Origin: Ruminococcus sp.
GTDB taxonomy: Bacteria; Bacillota; Clostridia; Oscillospirales; Ruminococcaceae
DNA length: 60,628 nt
Direction: 5' to 3'
Assembly (NCBI RefSeq): GCF_024692365.1
Contig: NZ_JAILMR010000065.1
Coordinates: 1-60,628 of the forward strand
The stretch's first letter is position 1. Each line of letters begins with the position of its first letter. Of this stretch, positions 8,660 through 17,202 are shown piece after piece. A program made the translations under genes and the position numbers. Below the pieces are notes generated by a model. The model saw nothing but the letters and a program-made list of their open reading frames with translations. It had not been told where the DNA came from and did no database searches.

Positions 8660-9073
8660 ATGGAGCTCAGCAACAAGGCAGCATATATCAAGGGTCTCAT
8701 GGAAGGCATGAAGATCGACGAGACTACCGATCAGGGCAAGGTACTGAAGGCAATGGCTGAACTGATGGAGGAGATGGCTAAGGCTATCGAGGACGTTACT
8801 GTTCTGGCTGATGAAACTGTTGATGTAGTTGACAGTTTAAGCGACGATCTTTCCGATCTGGAGGACGATTTCTACGATGAGTTCTACGGTGACGACGATG
8901 ATGAGGATTATGACTATGATCCTGACGATGACACACTTTATGAGTGTGTTTGTCCTACCTGCGGCGAGACCATCGTAATGGACGACAAGATGGTCGAGAG
9001 CGGTTCGATAGAATGTCCGAACTGCGGCGAGAGTCTTGAATTTGATTTTTCCGAAGACGAGACCGAGGAATAA
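8660..9073 (+). CDS. CD1247-like acidic zinc-ribbon protein
   Basis: 137 aa cytoplasmic protein of unknown function. A helical N-terminal domain (KAAYIKGLMEGMKIDETTDQ, the CD1247 N-terminal signature), a highly Asp/Glu-rich centre (about 70-100), and a C-terminal zinc ribbon with two Cys pairs (CPTCGETI and CPNCGESL). Start ATG 8660 with GGAGG 9 nt upstream; the frame also has a GTG at 8639 which would include the RBS. Co-transcribed with efp and closed by a terminator at 9098. Members sit next to efp in Clostridia, so a link with translation is possible (inference). Confidence 0.85.
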   Translation: MELSNKAAYIKGLMEGMKIDETTDQGKVLKAMAELMEEMAKAIEDVTVLADETVDVVDSLSDDLSDLEDDFYDEFYGDDDDEDYDYDPDDDTLYECVCPTCGETIVMDDKMVESGSIECPNCGESLEFDFSEDETEE

Positions 9074-9097
9074 TATCCGCTTTTCATGAATAGTAAT

Positions 9098-9132
9098 GGG
9101 CACTTTTGTCAGTTGACAGGAGTGCCTTTTTT
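9098..9132 (+). terminator. Terminator of the efp operon
   Basis: GGCACT...AGTGCC stem with inner TGTCA/TGACA pairing, followed by TTTTTT. Confidence 0.85.
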
Positions 9133-9306
9133 AATTCATAATTCATAATTCTTAATTCATAATTCTTAATTCATAATTGTTGGCAGGGCGGTGATGTAGC
9201 TGAGCTTTGGATAGAATGTCAAGTAACATACCAGAATGTACAACAAAACACCAAGCGATACGAACTCATACCAGACGATACCAAATTATACGAACTGATA
9301 CCAAAT
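9133..9306. repeat. Dispersed intergenic repeat, copy R1 (fragment)
   Basis: Begins with several short direct repeats of AATTCATAATTCTT, then TTGGCAGGG(C/T)GGT, shared with copy R2, and then many ATACCAA / ATACGAACT units. No ORF of interest. It lies between the efp terminator and the FemAB terminator. Confidence 0.65.
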
Positions 9307-9333
9307 AAAAAAGACAGCCGTATCACGACTGTC
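9307..9333 (-). terminator. Terminator of the FemAB-like gene
   Basis: The minus strand has GACAG, an 11-nt loop, CTGTC and TTTTTT. Confidence 0.75.
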
Positions 9334-9354
9334 CTTTGTATCATACTTTTAAGA

Positions 9355-10455
9355 TTACTGCATATCAGTGTTTCTGTTTTTCAGAAGCTTCTGTCTCTTG
9401 CGCTCGTGCATATCCATGTATACCTTCTCGGCAAAGTCAACTATCTTCTTCATTATCGGTCTGAATGTGTAGAAGTACTCGCCCGCATAGGTAACAACTT
9501 CGCCGTTGAAGCCCTTCTTGAACTTGTAAACGCCGTAGTTGGGGTTTGTTTCGTCCTTATAGAAAGGAATACCCATGAAGTCGTATATATCGCAGTTGCC
9601 CTCTAATGCCCAGTTGATCATAGTCCACTGCATCAGATAGTTGGGGTACAGATTTCTGTGGTGGTTGGCAGATGCGCCGTATACATAACAGGTCTTGCCT
9701 GCGTACTGTGTTGTAACTGCGCCCGAAAGAGGTATCTTCTTGCCGTCTTCGTCAACGTAGCACATAAACAGGTGGCAATGTTCCTTGCCGAGTCCCTCAA
9801 TGAACTTAACAAAGTAGTCCTTGCCTCTTATTGAGAAGCCGTCACGGATACCCGTAGCTTCCATCATGGGATAGAAATCGTCCAGTGCCTCAGTGCCGCA
9901 GATCTCACAGTATACGCCCTTCTTAGGACCTTTACGAATACGGTTGCGCCAGTCAGGCTTGAATGACTGCATAACCTCGTCCGCTGTCTTGCCCTTGATG
10001 TCTCGGAGCATATAGTTGTTTCTCGCCTGAATCGTAGTCAGCTCGGGAGCATCGTCGATATGCGAGAATCCCATATCGGTTATCAGCTTTGAACGATCTC
10101 TCTCCTTTTCCTCAAAGGGCGGGTCCCACATGAACTGATATGCGCGGTATTTCTTAGCCAGAGCCTTTACGCCCTCAAACAGGTCGGTCATAACTTCCTT
10201 GTCGCTCCAGTCGCAGACAGGACCGTGGGGAGCATACAGGAATGTTGTGGGGAATATGGGTATATTCTTGATTATAACAAGACAAGTACCCCTTATCTTG
10301 CCGTCAGCGCCGCGGGATATAACTGCGTCCCAGCCCCAGTTATCCTTTACCTTAGGCCATCTAAGTGACTGCATGAAGTTGCCGTACTCGCTGTTCTTCG
10401 CGAAGTTTTCGTACTCTTTCAGCAGTTCTTTGTTTTTCTTATCTATAATTTCCAT
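9355..10455 (-). CDS. FemAB/FemX-family peptidoglycan bridge aminoacyltransferase
   Basis: Likely adds an amino acid from aminoacyl-tRNA to the peptidoglycan stem peptide of lipid II at the membrane. 366 aa with two GNAT-like folds: the first contains FMQSLRWPKVKDNWGWDAV and FLYAPHGPVCDW, the second PDWRNRIRKGPKKGV, YVYGASANHHRNLYPNYLMQ and YDFMGIPFYKDETNPNYGVY, ending in the FKKGFNGEVVTYAGEY block typical of the family. GGAGAGG lies 8-9 nt before ATG. Single gene with its own terminator. Which residue is added, and at which position, cannot be read from sequence. Confidence 0.9.
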   Translation of the reverse strand: MEIIDKKNKELLKEYENFAKNSEYGNFMQSLRWPKVKDNWGWDAVISRGADGKIRGTCLVIIKNIPIFPTTFLYAPHGPVCDWSDKEVMTDLFEGVKALAKKYRAYQFMWDPPFEEKERDRSKLITDMGFSHIDDAPELTTIQARNNYMLRDIKGKTADEVMQSFKPDWRNRIRKGPKKGVYCEICGTEALDDFYPMMEATGIRDGFSIRGKDYFVKFIEGLGKEHCHLFMCYVDEDGKKIPLSGAVTTQYAGKTCYVYGASANHHRNLYPNYLMQWTMINWALEGNCDIYDFMGIPFYKDETNPNYGVYKFKKGFNGEVVTYAGEYFYTFRPIMKKIVDFAEKVYMDMHERKRQKLLKNRNTDMQ

Positions 10456-10581
10456 CTTTTACCTCTCCAAAGCAAAAAATCCTATAATGTGACATATCCT
10501 AACCTATCTATTATACAATACCGTGCCCCAAAATTCAATAGTATTTATAGACAAAACCGCCTGTGCAGTGAAGTATCATTA

Positions 10582-10821
10582 CTATCTATTATGGGTATTT
10601 TCGCCGTTTTTATCCTCTGGCAGAGCAAGACCGTAGCTCTCATAAAAAGCATCGATATCCTCTTTACTGCGCACAAGCTCCTTGTATTTCAGCTCGCCGC
10701 TTTTTCTGTCAAAAAAGCCTATGGTCTTTTCACCTGTGCAGGTTGAAGTCTGCACCTTTATCTCCAGACCCTCACAGTCCTCGGGAACTTTTTTCACGGT
10801 CTTTTTTCTGAATATGCTCAT
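10582..10821 (-). CDS. Small hypothetical protein coupled to the FliB-like gene
   Basis: 79 aa, charged and soluble; starts MSIFRKKTVKKVPEDCEG and ends in a charged tail. No family recognised. The start at 10821 is set by AGGGGG 4-5 nt upstream and by the ATGA overlap with the end of the FliB-like gene, which implies translational coupling. Two Cys residues (DCEGLEIKV, STCTGEKT) are the only possible functional residues visible. Role unknown; perhaps an accessory to the methylase by position. Confidence 0.7.
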   Translation of the reverse strand: MSIFRKKTVKKVPEDCEGLEIKVQTSTCTGEKTIGFFDRKSGELKYKELVRSKEDIDAFYESYGLALPEDKNGENTHNR

Positions 10822-11966
10822 ATATCCCCCTGAAAGCAAAGTCCGCACAGCATATCACGTGTATCGGCGGACTGCTGTATCTCGTCATAGATGATGTCCA
10901 TGTTATCGCTGTCGTACTCCACTTCCTTTGAAAGCTCCTTCACCAGAAGTATCCGCCTTTCAAGGTCGGGAAGAGCGCCGTTTTCCGCATACTCACGCAG
11001 GAACAGCCCTCTTGCCGCAAAGGTCATATACACTGCTGAGAACAGTCTTTCCTCAGCCGCATAATCCCTTGTGCATTTGATGAAATATCTGTACAAAAAA
11101 TATACCAGTATGTTTTCGAGCTCATGCTGATAGGGCGCGTAGCTATCCGCAAAAGCCTTTTCGGAAGCAAGCATCTTATCGCGGATATCTTCCGTCAGTG
11201 CGAATTTTACACCCAGGTCACCCATGTACTCCATTCGCGAAAACAGAGAGAACAGCCTGTCCAGACCCTGTCTGCCAAGAGCCCTGACATCGCCCGAAAG
11301 TATATCTTTTTCCGCCTGTATCACTATCTCCATGCGGAATCCGTCTATCGCCAGCATACCCGATATCTTTTTCAGCTGCTCGCAGTCTTCATCCTGCAAA
11401 GCTGCGCTGATATCCTCAGCGCAGTAGCACAGCACCGCCAGCCTTTGCAGTATGGTGAAACCTCTGTCCTGCGCTATATCTATAAGCTTTTCGCGGATGT
11501 TTTTCACCGCCGCGAATATCTCGCTGTCGAATTCCAGGTCATCGGGTTCTTCATCAGTCTGCTTCTCCGTAAACAGTACAGGGCGCTCATGGGTCAGCAC
11601 CAGCCTGCTGACTTCCTCACAGCAAAGCCCTAGCCCTGCTTCCTTGTAGTCCCCGAACCATTCGTAAAACCTCGGATGCTCGCGGCATATCTCCGAGATA
11701 TGCTCCACGCCAAGCTCCTGCTGTACACCACATAGCCCGTCAGCTGTCAGAAAAGGACATCCGCCCTCCTGCGACATATAATGCGCTCCGTCTTCTTCGT
11801 ATATGTTTTCACAAAGCCGCTCGCAAAGCTCTCCGCCATGCTCACGGTAGTACGAAAGCGTACCATCGTCTATCTCAATGTCCCAGCCCATCTTACAGCA
11901 GTTGTCCCTGCAATCCGTGCAAGTACAACTGAATTCGGAAAAATAATCAGGCTGTAAAACTGTCAT
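10818..11966 (-). CDS. FliB-family flagellin lysine-N-methylase-like protein
   Basis: 382 aa. FliB methylates lysines of flagellin in Salmonella, but this family is widespread in non-flagellated Clostridia and its substrate here is unknown. The N-terminus has the characteristic Cys cluster (FSCTCTDCRDNCCKMGW), followed by CPFLTADGLCGVQQELG and EICREHPRFYEWFG, which probably bind an Fe-S cluster together. The C-terminal half is helical. No flagellar genes are in the window, so methylation of some other protein is more likely (inference). First gene of a two-gene unit; it overlaps the next by 4 nt. Confidence 0.85.
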   Translation of the reverse strand: MTVLQPDYFSEFSCTCTDCRDNCCKMGWDIEIDDGTLSYYREHGGELCERLCENIYEEDGAHYMSQEGGCPFLTADGLCGVQQELGVEHISEICREHPRFYEWFGDYKEAGLGLCCEEVSRLVLTHERPVLFTEKQTDEEPDDLEFDSEIFAAVKNIREKLIDIAQDRGFTILQRLAVLCYCAEDISAALQDEDCEQLKKISGMLAIDGFRMEIVIQAEKDILSGDVRALGRQGLDRLFSLFSRMEYMGDLGVKFALTEDIRDKMLASEKAFADSYAPYQHELENILVYFLYRYFIKCTRDYAAEERLFSAVYMTFAARGLFLREYAENGALPDLERRILLVKELSKEVEYDSDNMDIIYDEIQQSADTRDMLCGLCFQGDI

Positions 11967-11998
11967 ATAATCACGTCCTCTACGCTGAATGTAATAGT

Positions 11999-12152
11999 CC
12001 CCGCTCCGTTTGTGTATCGCTCGTGAGAGCGTTCTTTCTTACGGACTGCGGGCTTTATTGAGGAAGACCCTTTTGAAAAAGGGTCTTCTCAAGCAGAACC
12101 CGCAGTCCGTAAGACAGACCACTGTCATAAGCGGTGAACAAACGGAGCGGGG
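11999..12152. repeat. Nested inverted repeat, about 154 bp
   Basis: Outer arms CCCCGCTCCGTTTGT (11999-12013) and ACAAACGGAGCGGGG (12138-12152) match perfectly. Middle arms CTTACGGACTGCGGG (12038-12052) and CCCGCAGTCCGTAAG (12099-12113) match perfectly. The core GAAGACCCTTTT-G-AAAAAGGGTCTTC makes the tip, and a small CGCTC-GTGA-GAGCG hairpin sits on the left side. It follows the stop of the regulator gene and precedes the FliB-like gene, so it may terminate transcription, or it may be a miniature mobile element. Confidence 0.85.
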
Positions 12153-12156
12153 AAGG

Positions 12157-13530
12157 TTAAATTTCGCCTGCGCAGTCTGCGAAACTACGGAAGGCTTGTT
12201 TCATGGGTTCGTATGTAAAGGTGAAAGCGCGTGTGGGTGAGGATAGTTTGTTTATGTAAACGCGGTCGTCCTCAAAGCACAGCTGAACTTTCCCGAAAAG
12301 AAATACCTCGGCATTTTCCGATGGTGTTATCAGGTCGGATATCACCAACAGGGGTCTGCATTTAGCAAGCAGAGCGTCAAATGCGCGCACACCACGCTCG
12401 ATGCCTTTTTCCTTGGTTATGTATGAGTATTCCGATTCAGACATCATATCTTTTACGCCGTAGCTCTGTATGCAGGCGTTTTCGGGGTCTACAATGATGG
12501 AACAGTCGAATCTCCCGCCCTGCGGGCTTGTTGAATAATAGGGCTCTATCTGCCCCAGAACATACAGCGGCAGCCAGCCGATGATAGCCTCGAGCATCTC
12601 ATGAACGCTTCGGTCGATGCAGTGGATTATCTTAATGTGAGTGCCGCAGTTCAGGCAGGCTTTCATCAGGTTGACCCAAAGCGAACCGTAATCCCAGGCA
12701 AGCCAGTCGATGTTCATATCGGAATACAGAAGTATCTCACGGCTTTTGTTCTTTATAACGTTGTCCAGAAAGCGCGTGCAGCACTGCTGCAATCCACCCG
12801 AGCCGTAATACTCGGATCGTATCTCATAGGGCGGCATTTGTGGCAGTACATACTTTTCAGGTGCATCGGGAATCTCGTTTATCATCTTGATGAGCCACTT
12901 GACCGCCTGCATATTCGCGGGCATATCTCTGCTGCACAGCCAGCTGTATATCTGCTCCGCACTCTCGGTGACAGGTTCTTTGCTTTTAACTCCCATCAGC
13001 GTGTTCAGCTGAACCGCCTTGTGCTCGCTGTTTATGTTTTCAGCCACTGCCGAACACAGCTTCATCAACATCACCGTGTTTCTCATAGGAACTCTGTCGC
13101 CGCTGCGCATACGGCTGATGTATGAAGCATCAACGCCTATCTTTTCGCTAAGCTCCTTATTAGTGAGCTCAGCGATATCCATAAGACCGCACAGCTTGTT
13201 CCCGAACACGCTGCTCTCGGGTCTTTCATCGATATCCGCAGGCATATCCTTTTCGTCGAAAAGCCATATCGTCAGGGCGGAGATAAGCTTGTCCTCAGCG
13301 ATATCATTGCGGTCTATTATAGCGCAGAGGTCGTTTATCCTGCTGTTATCACAGCAGTAATAGTAAACGCCTTCCACAAATTTTTTTACAGTGGTGCTTT
13401 TGCCCGTATAATTTCTAGCTCCGCTCCTGAGTCTGCTGAAATTTGCAGGACTGCACCCCGAATATCCCGCGATCACGCTGTTTTCAACGTCCAGTTTTTT
13501 CAGCAAAAAATCGACTTTCTTACTAAACAT
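12157..13530 (-). CDS. Regulator with two Cro/C1-type HTH segments and a large effector domain
   Basis: 457 aa, probably a DNA-binding regulator. Two helix-turn-helix segments are seen, near residues 15-45 (SGCSPANFSRLRSGARN) and 110-145 (IGVDASYISRMRSGDRVP); the similar SRLRSG/SRMRSG motifs suggest an internal duplication. The remaining 300 residues (YSWLCSRDMPAN, ILLYSDMNIDWLAWDYG, GGRFDCSIIVDPENAC) do not match a family I know and may sense a ligand. AGGA lies 11-12 nt before ATG. Own promoter at 13574. Target genes unknown. Confidence 0.75.
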   Translation of the reverse strand: MFSKKVDFLLKKLDVENSVIAGYSGCSPANFSRLRSGARNYTGKSTTVKKFVEGVYYYCCDNSRINDLCAIIDRNDIAEDKLISALTIWLFDEKDMPADIDERPESSVFGNKLCGLMDIAELTNKELSEKIGVDASYISRMRSGDRVPMRNTVMLMKLCSAVAENINSEHKAVQLNTLMGVKSKEPVTESAEQIYSWLCSRDMPANMQAVKWLIKMINEIPDAPEKYVLPQMPPYEIRSEYYGSGGLQQCCTRFLDNVIKNKSREILLYSDMNIDWLAWDYGSLWVNLMKACLNCGTHIKIIHCIDRSVHEMLEAIIGWLPLYVLGQIEPYYSTSPQGGRFDCSIIVDPENACIQSYGVKDMMSESEYSYITKEKGIERGVRAFDALLAKCRPLLVISDLITPSENAEVFLFGKVQLCFEDDRVYINKLSSPTRAFTFTYEPMKQAFRSFADCAGEI

Positions 13531-13573
13531 CTGCCGTGATCCTTTCTTGTAGACTTAACATAAATATACAGAC

Positions 13574-13602
13574 ATTATAGCATATTTCAGGGCGGAATAC
13601 AA
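13574..13602 (-). promoter_or_regulatory. Promoter of the double-HTH regulator
   Basis: The minus strand has TTGTAT, a 17-nt spacer and TATAAT about 45 nt before the start codon. Confidence 0.65.
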
Positions 13603-13610
13603 GAGCGGAC

Positions 13611-13979
13611 TTCAATTCACAATTCATAATTCATAATTATTGGCAGGGTGGTAACGTAGCTGTACTTAGGATAGAATGCCAAAGAAACAAAGCGCGCAGT
13701 CGCAGCTACCAAACTGTACGAGCGTGTACCAAACGATACCACACGCACAAACTAAGTGCGTGAATATTGCCCGCGCATGAAATCGGACAGCGCCAGCGAA
13801 TCCGATTTCTCGACCCGAGGAACGAGGGGCGACCTGATACCGCAGTACTTCCAACTACCAAATGATACGACCGTATACCAACCGATACGAAAAGCATCGG
13901 CGGGGATACACACTGCATTATTCATTATTCATTTTTCACTATTCATTATTCATTGAGCGGGCGCAGATACCAAACTTAG
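13611..13979. repeat. Dispersed intergenic repeat, copy R2
   Basis: Starts with AATTCATAATTCATAAT and TTGGCAGGG, like R1, then carries a block (ACCACACGCACAAACTAAGT, GCCCGCGCA, ATTTCTCGACCCGAGG, CGAGGGGCGACCTGA) that is found reverse-complemented in R3, and ATACGACCGTATACCAA units. It ends with short TTCATTATTCATT repeats. Fills the gap between the regulator promoter and the khpA terminator; no gene seen. Confidence 0.75.
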
Positions 13980-14020
13980 AAAATAAAAAGCACCTCTGCC
14001 ATACAATGACAAAAGTGCTG
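13980..14020 (-). terminator. Terminator of the ylxM-ffh-rpsP-khpA operon
   Basis: The minus strand has AGCACTTTTGTCA ... TGGCAGAGGTGCT followed by TTTTATTTT. Confidence 0.75.
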
Positions 14021-14047
14021 ATTATTCATATATTCCGCGTCCGCGAC

Positions 14048-14281
14048 TTAGTCTATCTCGACCATGATCTTCTGACCGGAACGAGAAGCAGCTGCTCTCA
14101 TAACAACGCGGATAGCCTTGGCGATCCTGCCCTGCTTGCCGATAACTCTGCCCATATCATCAGCCGCAACGTGCAGATGATATACGATAACGCCCTCATC
14201 ATTGGGCTCATCAACAGATACTTCAACAGCTGTCTTGTCTTCAACCAGATCGCTGACGATCGTTTTCAGTAATTCTTCCAT
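14048..14281 (-). CDS. khpA: KH-domain RNA-binding protein KhpA
   Basis: 77 aa single KH domain; in Firmicutes KhpA pairs with KhpB and influences cell-envelope growth through RNA binding. The RNA-contact loop is visible as VIGKQGRIAKAIRVVMRAAA (GxxG is GKQG). Length is normal. It follows rpsP by about 100 nt containing a perfect 10-bp hairpin, and it is the last gene before the operon terminator. AAGGAGCTTTAACT precedes ATG. Clear call. Confidence 0.95.
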   Translation of the reverse strand: MEELLKTIVSDLVEDKTAVEVSVDEPNDEGVIVYHLHVAADDMGRVIGKQGRIAKAIRVVMRAAASRSGQKIMVEID

Positions 14282-14313
14282 AGTTAAAGCTCCTTTACCT
14301 CCCGCAAAAGTTA

Positions 14314-14352
14314 TCGGTAAGGCAGATGCGGGATACGTTTACCTTACCGATC
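14314..14352 (-). promoter_or_regulatory. Hairpin in the rpsP-khpA spacer
   Basis: ATCGGTAAGG and CCTTACCGAT are perfect 10-bp arms around a loop of about 19 nt, followed on the minus strand by AACTTTTGC. It may be a weak intercistronic terminator or mRNA-stabilising stem that lowers khpA output relative to rpsP. Confidence 0.6.
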
Positions 14353-14383
14353 GGATCTTTATACAAAGCTTTCGGCTCGTATA

Positions 14384-14626
14384 TTACAGTGTGCCGTTCT
14401 TCTTCAGAATTGCCTTTACTGTATCGGTAGGCTGTGCGCCCTTAGCGATCCAGCTCTTTACCTTTTCATCATCAACCTTTACCAGGGAAGGCTCCTTGGT
14501 AGGATCATAGTAGCCCAGCTCCTCGATAAATCTACCATCTCTGGGATATCTGGAGTCAGCAACAACAAGTCTGTAAAAAGGTGCCTTCTTAGCGCCCATT
14601 CTTCTCAGTCTGATCTTAACTGCCAT
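14384..14626 (-). CDS. rpsP: 30S ribosomal protein S16
   Basis: 80 aa protein of the small ribosomal subunit. It shows [36 protein letters not shown] and the C-terminal [15 protein letters not shown] of S16. GGAGGTGAATTTAAA precedes ATG. Located between two small membrane-protein genes and khpA in the ffh operon, the normal S16 neighbourhood apart from those small genes. Confidence 0.98.
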   Translation of the reverse strand: MAVKIRLRRMGAKKAPFYRLVVADSRYPRDGRFIEELGYYDPTKEPSLVKVDDEKVKSWIAKGAQPTDTVKAILKKNGTL

Positions 14627-14684
14627 TTTAAATTCACCTCCATAAACTTTCCTTATATCAAGCGGGGAAACCGCATTGAAAACT

Positions 14685-14894
14685 TTAATCTTTATAAAAC
14701 ACCAGCACGATACCGAAGATTATCAAAATTACACCGCATATGAAATAAGATATCTGTGACGATCTCTTACCGTGACATCTTATAGAATCCTGTTTCTTGT
14801 AACCTTTCCAGAACCAGTCACAGTCAAAGACAACTCCGATAATATGGTAAAATCCCATTACTATCAGCGCGATGATCGCCGGGGTACGTCCCAT
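14685..14894 (-). CDS. Small membrane protein, divergent Imm17-like paralogue
   Basis: 69 aa with two hydrophobic helices (about 5-25 and 47-67) separated by a basic loop. The central [17 protein letters not shown] aligns with AYKDYDWFMNSSKARLW of its upstream neighbour, so the two are tandem duplicates. Imm17-type immunity proteins have the same two-helix plan with a DWDWF motif. This copy has lost the conserved GR-GARxFY block. It sits between ffh and rpsP with AGGAGAG before ATG. Function unknown. Confidence 0.6.
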   Translation of the reverse strand: MGRTPAIIALIVMGFYHIIGVVFDCDWFWKGYKKQDSIRCHGKRSSQISYFICGVILIIFGIVLVFYKD

Positions 14895-14921
14895 TGAAAC
14901 TCTCCTTCTGTCAGGCTTAGG

Positions 14922-15131
14922 CTAAAAGCCCACAATGCTCAGCATTATGCCCAGAGCAACTATCACCACGCCAAGTCCCATATAGAACTTTCTTGCGCCG
15001 TCCCTGCCAAGCAGCCTTACCCAGAGCCTTGCCTTGCTGCTGTTCATGAACCAGTCGTAGTCCTTGTAAGCACAAAATATGCAGAAGAAACCTGCTGCAA
15101 ACCCAAATAGCGCTGCTATCACATTGTTCAT
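14922..15131 (-). CDS. Small membrane protein, Imm17-like
   Basis: 69 aa; two hydrophobic helices (about 3-21 and 49-67) flank the loop DYDWFMNSSKARLWVRLLGR and DGARKFYMGLGVV. This pattern resembles immunity protein 17 (Imm17) family members, from memory of that family only. The start is 13 nt after the ffh stop, so it is part of the ffh operon. No toxin gene is visible nearby, so an immunity role is doubtful and a housekeeping membrane role is possible. Confidence 0.65.
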   Translation of the reverse strand: MNNVIAALFGFAAGFFCIFCAYKDYDWFMNSSKARLWVRLLGRDGARKFYMGLGVVIVALGIMLSIVGF

Positions 15132-15144
15132 TATGTTACCTCGA

Positions 15145-16527
15145 TCAGCCCTGCTGCTTAGGATTCTTGCCTGCGCCCAGACCTCTCAGCAGTGCAGCTC
15201 TCTTGCGTCTTGCACCCTTACCATGCAGCATACCGCCGCCGATACCGAACTGCTTCATCATCTTCTTCATATCATCATACTGCTTCAGCAGCTGGTTGAC
15301 ATCGGAAACCTGTGTGCCGCTGCCCGCAGCGATACGTCTTTTACGCTTGGGATCGATTATTGCGGGCTTCTTGCGCTCTGCCTTGGTCATCGAGTGAATG
15401 ATAGCCTCGGTCTTTTTGAGAGCAGCCTCGCCCATTTCAAGATCCTCATCGGATACTTTATTTGCACCGGGCAGCATCGAGATGATGTTCTTTATACTGC
15501 CCATCTTGTGTATCTGCTTCATCTGTTCCAGCAGGTCGTCAAGGTCGAAACCTTCTTCCTGCATCTTCTTTGCAAGCTTCTCGGCTTCCTCTTCGTCCAC
15601 CGTCTGGCTCGCCTTTTCGATAAGGGTGAGCATATCGCCCATACCCAGTATTCTCGAAGCCATTCTCTCGGGGTGGAAAGGCTCGAACTCGTCAAGCTTT
15701 TCGCCCATACCCACGAACTTGATAGGCTTACCTGTAACAGCCAGCACGGACAGCGCCGCACCGCCTCTTGTATCGGAATCGAGCTTTGTCAGTATAACAG
15801 AATCGATGCCCAGCGCTTCATCAAAGCTTGAAGCTACCTTTACAGCGTCCTGACCGATCATCGCATCGACAACCAGCATTATCTCGTTAGGCTCTGCTAT
15901 CTTCTTGATGTCCTTCAGCTCGTCCATCAGTTCTTCATCGATATGCAGACGGCCCGCAGTATCGATGATGACCAGATCATAACCGTAGTCCTTAGCCTCT
16001 TTAAGACCAGCCTTTACTATCTTGCGGGGGTCTATCTGACCCATCTCGAATACAGGAACCTCAGCCTTTTCAGCAACTATTTTCAGCTGATCGATAGCCG
16101 CAGGTCTGTAAACGTCCGCTGCTATCAGCAGAGGTCTGCTGCCCTGACGCTTGAACATCTTAGCCAGCTTTGCCGCATGGGTGGTCTTACCTGAACCCTG
16201 CAAGCCGCACATCATGATAACGCAGGGCGGTTTGCTTGGGAAATTTATCTTTGAGTTTGCCTCGCCCATCAGCTTGACAAGCTCCTCATTAACTATCTTT
16301 ATCACCTGCTGTGCAGGAGTAAGGCTTTTCAGCACGTCCTCGCCGACACTTCTCTCGGTGACGTTAGCCACGAAATCCTTGACTACCTTATAGCTTACGT
16401 CCGCCTCCAGCAGAGCCATCTTGACCTCTTTCATAGCCTCCTTAACGTCGGCTTCGGTCAGTTTTCCTCTGCCCTTCAGCTTTTTGAAAACGCCGCCGAG
16501 CTTTTCGCTCAATCCTTCAAATGCCAT
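15145..16527 (-). CDS. ffh: Signal recognition particle protein Ffh
   Basis: 460 aa GTPase that with SRP RNA delivers nascent membrane proteins to FtsY. N domain (1-90), G domain with P-loop CGLQGSGKTTHAAKLAK (about residue 106), DTAGRLHIDEELM and TKLDSDTRGGAALS, then the Met-rich M domain from about 300 with the RNA-binding KRKRRIAAGSGTQVSDVNQL. Length normal. Downstream of ylxM, its usual partner; GGGAGGCAGACTT precedes ATG. Very sure. Confidence 0.98.
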   Translation of the reverse strand: MAFEGLSEKLGGVFKKLKGRGKLTEADVKEAMKEVKMALLEADVSYKVVKDFVANVTERSVGEDVLKSLTPAQQVIKIVNEELVKLMGEANSKINFPSKPPCVIMMCGLQGSGKTTHAAKLAKMFKRQGSRPLLIAADVYRPAAIDQLKIVAEKAEVPVFEMGQIDPRKIVKAGLKEAKDYGYDLVIIDTAGRLHIDEELMDELKDIKKIAEPNEIMLVVDAMIGQDAVKVASSFDEALGIDSVILTKLDSDTRGGAALSVLAVTGKPIKFVGMGEKLDEFEPFHPERMASRILGMGDMLTLIEKASQTVDEEEAEKLAKKMQEEGFDLDDLLEQMKQIHKMGSIKNIISMLPGANKVSDEDLEMGEAALKKTEAIIHSMTKAERKKPAIIDPKRKRRIAAGSGTQVSDVNQLLKQYDDMKKMMKQFGIGGGMLHGKGARRKRAALLRGLGAGKNPKQQG

Positions 16528-16572
16528 AAGTCTGCCTCCCTGTCCGTGGAATTTATAGTAGATATGAAGCCG

Positions 16573-16974
16573 TTATTCAGCGGCTTCTTCGTTGATCTCA
16601 TCAGTTTCGTATTCAGCGAGCTTGCTGTCAAGATTTTCAAGCAGCACGACAGTCTTTTCGGCTATCGGTCTTGACATACTTATACGTTTGCACTCGTTGA
16701 AAACGTCCAGTGCCTGTGCTTTCAGCTCTTTGAGCTCTTCAACATAGGCTCTCTGCGCTTTCAGCAGACCGAGCTTTTCCTCATAATCCGCCAGCGCTTT
16801 TTCGCAGTGCTTTACCGCATCATGAACGCCCTGTCTTGATATACCGCATTCAGCCGCTATCTCACCGAGACTGAGGTCATCGTTATAATACAGATCCATG
16901 ATGTTGAACTGCTTTTCCGTCAGAAGCCTGCCATACAGATCGAGCAGGATATACATTTCAAAGCTTTTTGCCAC
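16573..16974 (-). CDS. ylxM: YlxM/p13-like DNA-binding protein (UPF0122)
   Basis: 133 aa; modulates SRP function in streptococci and is almost always upstream of ffh. The HTH is clear: [20 protein letters not shown] followed by [19 protein letters not shown]. The C-terminal extension (about 80-133) is coiled-coil-like and longer than in some homologues. Start is GTG, with AAGGGG 9 nt upstream. First gene of the operon, behind a consensus promoter. Confidence 0.93.
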   Translation of the reverse strand: MAKSFEMYILLDLYGRLLTEKQFNIMDLYYNDDLSLGEIAAECGISRQGVHDAVKHCEKALADYEEKLGLLKAQRAYVEELKELKAQALDVFNECKRISMSRPIAEKTVVLLENLDSKLAEYETDEINEEAAE

Positions 16975-17050
16975 GTTTATCCGCCCCTTTCAGACTTACT
17001 GCGAACTTTTTCGGATACCTGTAAAGCATCACAACTTTACAACGTTATTT

Positions 17051-17079
17051 ATTATATACCACTTTTCCCCTTTTGTCAA
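17051..17079 (-). promoter_or_regulatory. Consensus promoter of the ylxM-ffh operon
   Basis: The minus strand has TTGACA, a 17-nt spacer and TATAAT, about 75 nt before the GTG start. Confidence 0.85.
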
Positions 17080-17202
17080 GAGGGCAAATGCAAAAACATA
17101 AAATTTTACAATTTATTATATAAATACAGCTATTTATATGTTATAATATTTAGATATTAAATAATAAGATGATATGAGAATGAAGAAGAGGAGGGCTTTA
17201 AA

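Noticed and set aside
9133..9180. Short AATTCATAATTCTTAATTC repeats considered as a CRISPR array
   Set aside because: Units are too short and contiguous, with no unique spacers; they are simple tandem repeats inside a dispersed intergenic repeat.
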